Below, piece after piece: positions 61,810 through 64,000 of a stretch of DNA of 64,000 bases (position 1 is its first letter; every line of letters begins with the position of its first letter). Source of the DNA: Metopolophium dirhodum (Eukaryota; Arthropoda; Insecta; Hemiptera; Aphididae); contig NC_083567.1 in the NCBI RefSeq assembly GCF_019925205.1, positions 12,028,001 to 12,092,000 of the forward strand, in the 5' to 3' direction. Made by a program: the position numbers and the translations under genes. The notes under the pieces are model-generated. The model did no database searches, had not been told where the DNA came from, and worked only from the letters and a program-made list of their open reading frames with translations.

Positions 61810-64000
61810 CCATATTTTCAAATTAAAATATCTAAAACCAAAAAATAAGTTACCCAATACATGTTAATTATTTTTCGAATTTCAATTCATATTTGCATTC
61901 AGAGTCATGCCCTAGGAAACGAGATACCTATTAAGAGTTAATGAGGAGTTATTGTTTGTATTGATGAACTTTGTATTTTTTTAAATACCGGCATCCCTTT
62001 CCAAAACAATTTGCGGATTAATAATATAATGACCACACCCATATTATCACTCTTAAGAGGACGCCGCCGTCAAGAACTGTTGTCATTCTGTCATTCAGCA
62101 GACCACAGACGCGGAACATCCGAACATGGAGTTAAAGAAATATACATTATAGGTCCAATGAACTTTTCGTTCTGTATGTATAGAAGTTTAAAAAGTTATC
62201 ACAGAAAGGCAGAAAGCATTATTAACTTTGGATAATTTCCCAGGTCATTCAATTGATTTAAGTATTTAACCCGTTGTAGATATCGCTTTGTTACAAATAA
62301 TGTTTTTTTTATCTCATTTTATTTCGATAAGAAGTGCGTTGTGTAGTTTTAAAACAAACCGTTATAAGATGAACGATTGGTCTTTAGTATAAGTTTAATG
62401 TTACCTACTGAAATTCTAACACATATAAATACCTACCTACATTATTATAATATATAATAATACATGATAAATTTATAAATTATAAATTAGAATACATACA
62501 CACATATATTTTTGCATTAATAATACGCTGTTCCTTTTTTTGGTCAAACCCTCTTAATCCGACAGTCACCGTAGTCCCATTTAAGTCGGACTATATAAAT
62601 CATATTCTAAATTTCAATATGAGCGTATGACACGCCATCTGTTTAATAGGAACATACATAAGTAGGTTTTCACAATAATTATGCGTTTTATCATTCGAAT
62701 CGGGTTAATTATTTATATCTTCGTATAAACTTTACGTCATACACTCCTACGTTCTTTCTGTCGCCCGTATGAAAAACCAAGATTTCACAATCAATATTTC
62801 ACGATTTTTCGCAATGATTATTCGTTTAATTAAAATATAATATTATAATATTGAAATATAAACATTAAACATTCACGGCGTACCGAACGCATCAACGCCA
62901 TTATCTTATCGTCGACCACAATATTATTATAAGTGTTATCGATGTGTTTAGAAATTATTATTATTATTATTGTTATTCATCATTGCTTCTTGCAGGTGTT
63001 TAATAAAAAAAAATATATAATATTTTAATCCATCCCTGGATTGCAGCTGATGCGGGTCGACCTCATTTCTGGACGGCCGACCGTTGTCGTATATGCAAAC
63101 GAAGACGCACGAGGATAAGCCTTTATTTAGGTAGCATAGTTTTTATAATTGCCCTTAACGCGTTCTATCGTTCGTCAAGTAATTTTGTTTCAATCTATAG
63201 TAATTAATAATTTAATAACTAAAATTTCGTCTATAATAATATCAGGCACATAGATATATACCTGAGTGTGATGTATAGTGTGCGCACCACTTCGTTTTTA
63301 ATCGTTGCGCATGCATAATATTATAACTAGGAAACGGATTTAAATATTCTAAAAACCAAGAAAAATGCCTTAAAAAATGATCTTAAATTATTTTTAACAT
63401 TAAAAAAAAAATCTGTGACCCCAAACTGGCCCACACGGTTTTATTTTTAAACATTTTAAATTTATGGAGTCTTAAATATTATTCCTATGTTTATGTAGGT
63501 ACTTAATAGTTAATAGCCGTTGAATAAAATAAATAATTTCTAAGATTTTATTACCCATGTATAAATATTTGTCAGCCGTTAATGAACCAAAAAATATTCA
63601 TCCACCAATGGAAGAATTCCTGGCAGGTGCAAACCTTCTACAGGCACATTCACGGGGAAGGGCGGTATGTGTCTTAGGTCTTCTCAAAGTGTACATTTTT
63701 TAATATTATTAATATTATATTAATATGCATCCACTCTGCTCGAGAAAACCAAATCAAGCCCCGCGGATCACAGCCCGACGCAAAGTCGCCACCGTATCGT
63801 AAAATTGCGTTTGCGTTTAAAATAACATACACGTAATGAATCTATTTCTACGTCTTACCGTCGACGAATGGTTTTGGTCTTTAATTGTTTTCCATCAGAA
63901 AATGTTTTCGGTAACACAGACACACACAAACACAGACACAGACAGACACACACACATACAAATAATATTAACATCGGTCAGCGGACGGGTATACCCGTTA
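61810..64000. other. AT-rich DNA without recognised genes
   Basis: Only one weak ORF (62011-62235, plus) with no family match; CA-rich simple sequence lies at 63915-63960. Confidence 0.5.

Noticed and set aside
62011..62235. 74-codon plus ORF with RGRRRQELLSFCHS
   Set aside because: No recognisable family, neighbours or splice sites; left as undecided and probably chance.

Overview
The window looks like nuclear DNA of an insect, most likely an aphid. It is very AT-rich, with pervasive TAATATTATTA and GGTACCTA words, microsatellites, a spliced gene with long introns, and many short DNA transposons and LINE/SINE remnants. The organism call is an inference from composition and gene content. I see no operons, CRISPR arrays or prokaryotic features.

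Left third (2.6-21.1 kb, minus strand): one well-supported gene fills this part. Its promoter and signal-peptide exon lie near 21 kb. After an 11.3-kb first intron come six exons between 9.5 and 2.6 kb. Splice sites and phases agree across all seven exons and give a secreted protein of about 584 residues. The order is signal peptide, Ser/Thr/Pro/Gln-rich mucin-like part, a core resembling insect icarapin (the Api m 10 family) with the string IIDGHRVQINETT, a tandem NQGYHPAP-type repeat, a poly-Asn run and a short C-terminal exon. Exon 5 has an alternative, longer coding version that ends in its own stop, so a second, shorter protein (about 418 residues) is likely.

Middle (21.3-26 kb, plus strand): three decayed non-LTR retrotransposon pieces. 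They are a reverse-transcriptase C-terminus, an ORF1/gag zinc-knuckle fragment, and a 5'-truncated LINE 3' end with exact 10-bp target-site duplications.

Right part (26-64 kb): I find no intact gene. It holds AT-rich DNA, two tRNA-derived SINEs, one 5S-rRNA-like SINE and several short inverted-repeat transposons (hAT-like, TA-target and Harbinger-like), most of them with visible target duplications. It also has a diverged tandem duplication (40.3-40.9 kb), a perfect 40-bp palindrome and a few orphan ORFs. Two SINE 3' tails match other elements in the window: one matches the LINE end at 25.7 kb, and one is shared between a tRNA-type and a 5S-type SINE. This shows which elements may mobilise which.

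I did not find a clearly new biological system. The icarapin-like gene with its modular exons and alternative end, and the SINE-LINE tail sharing, are the parts most worth a second look.
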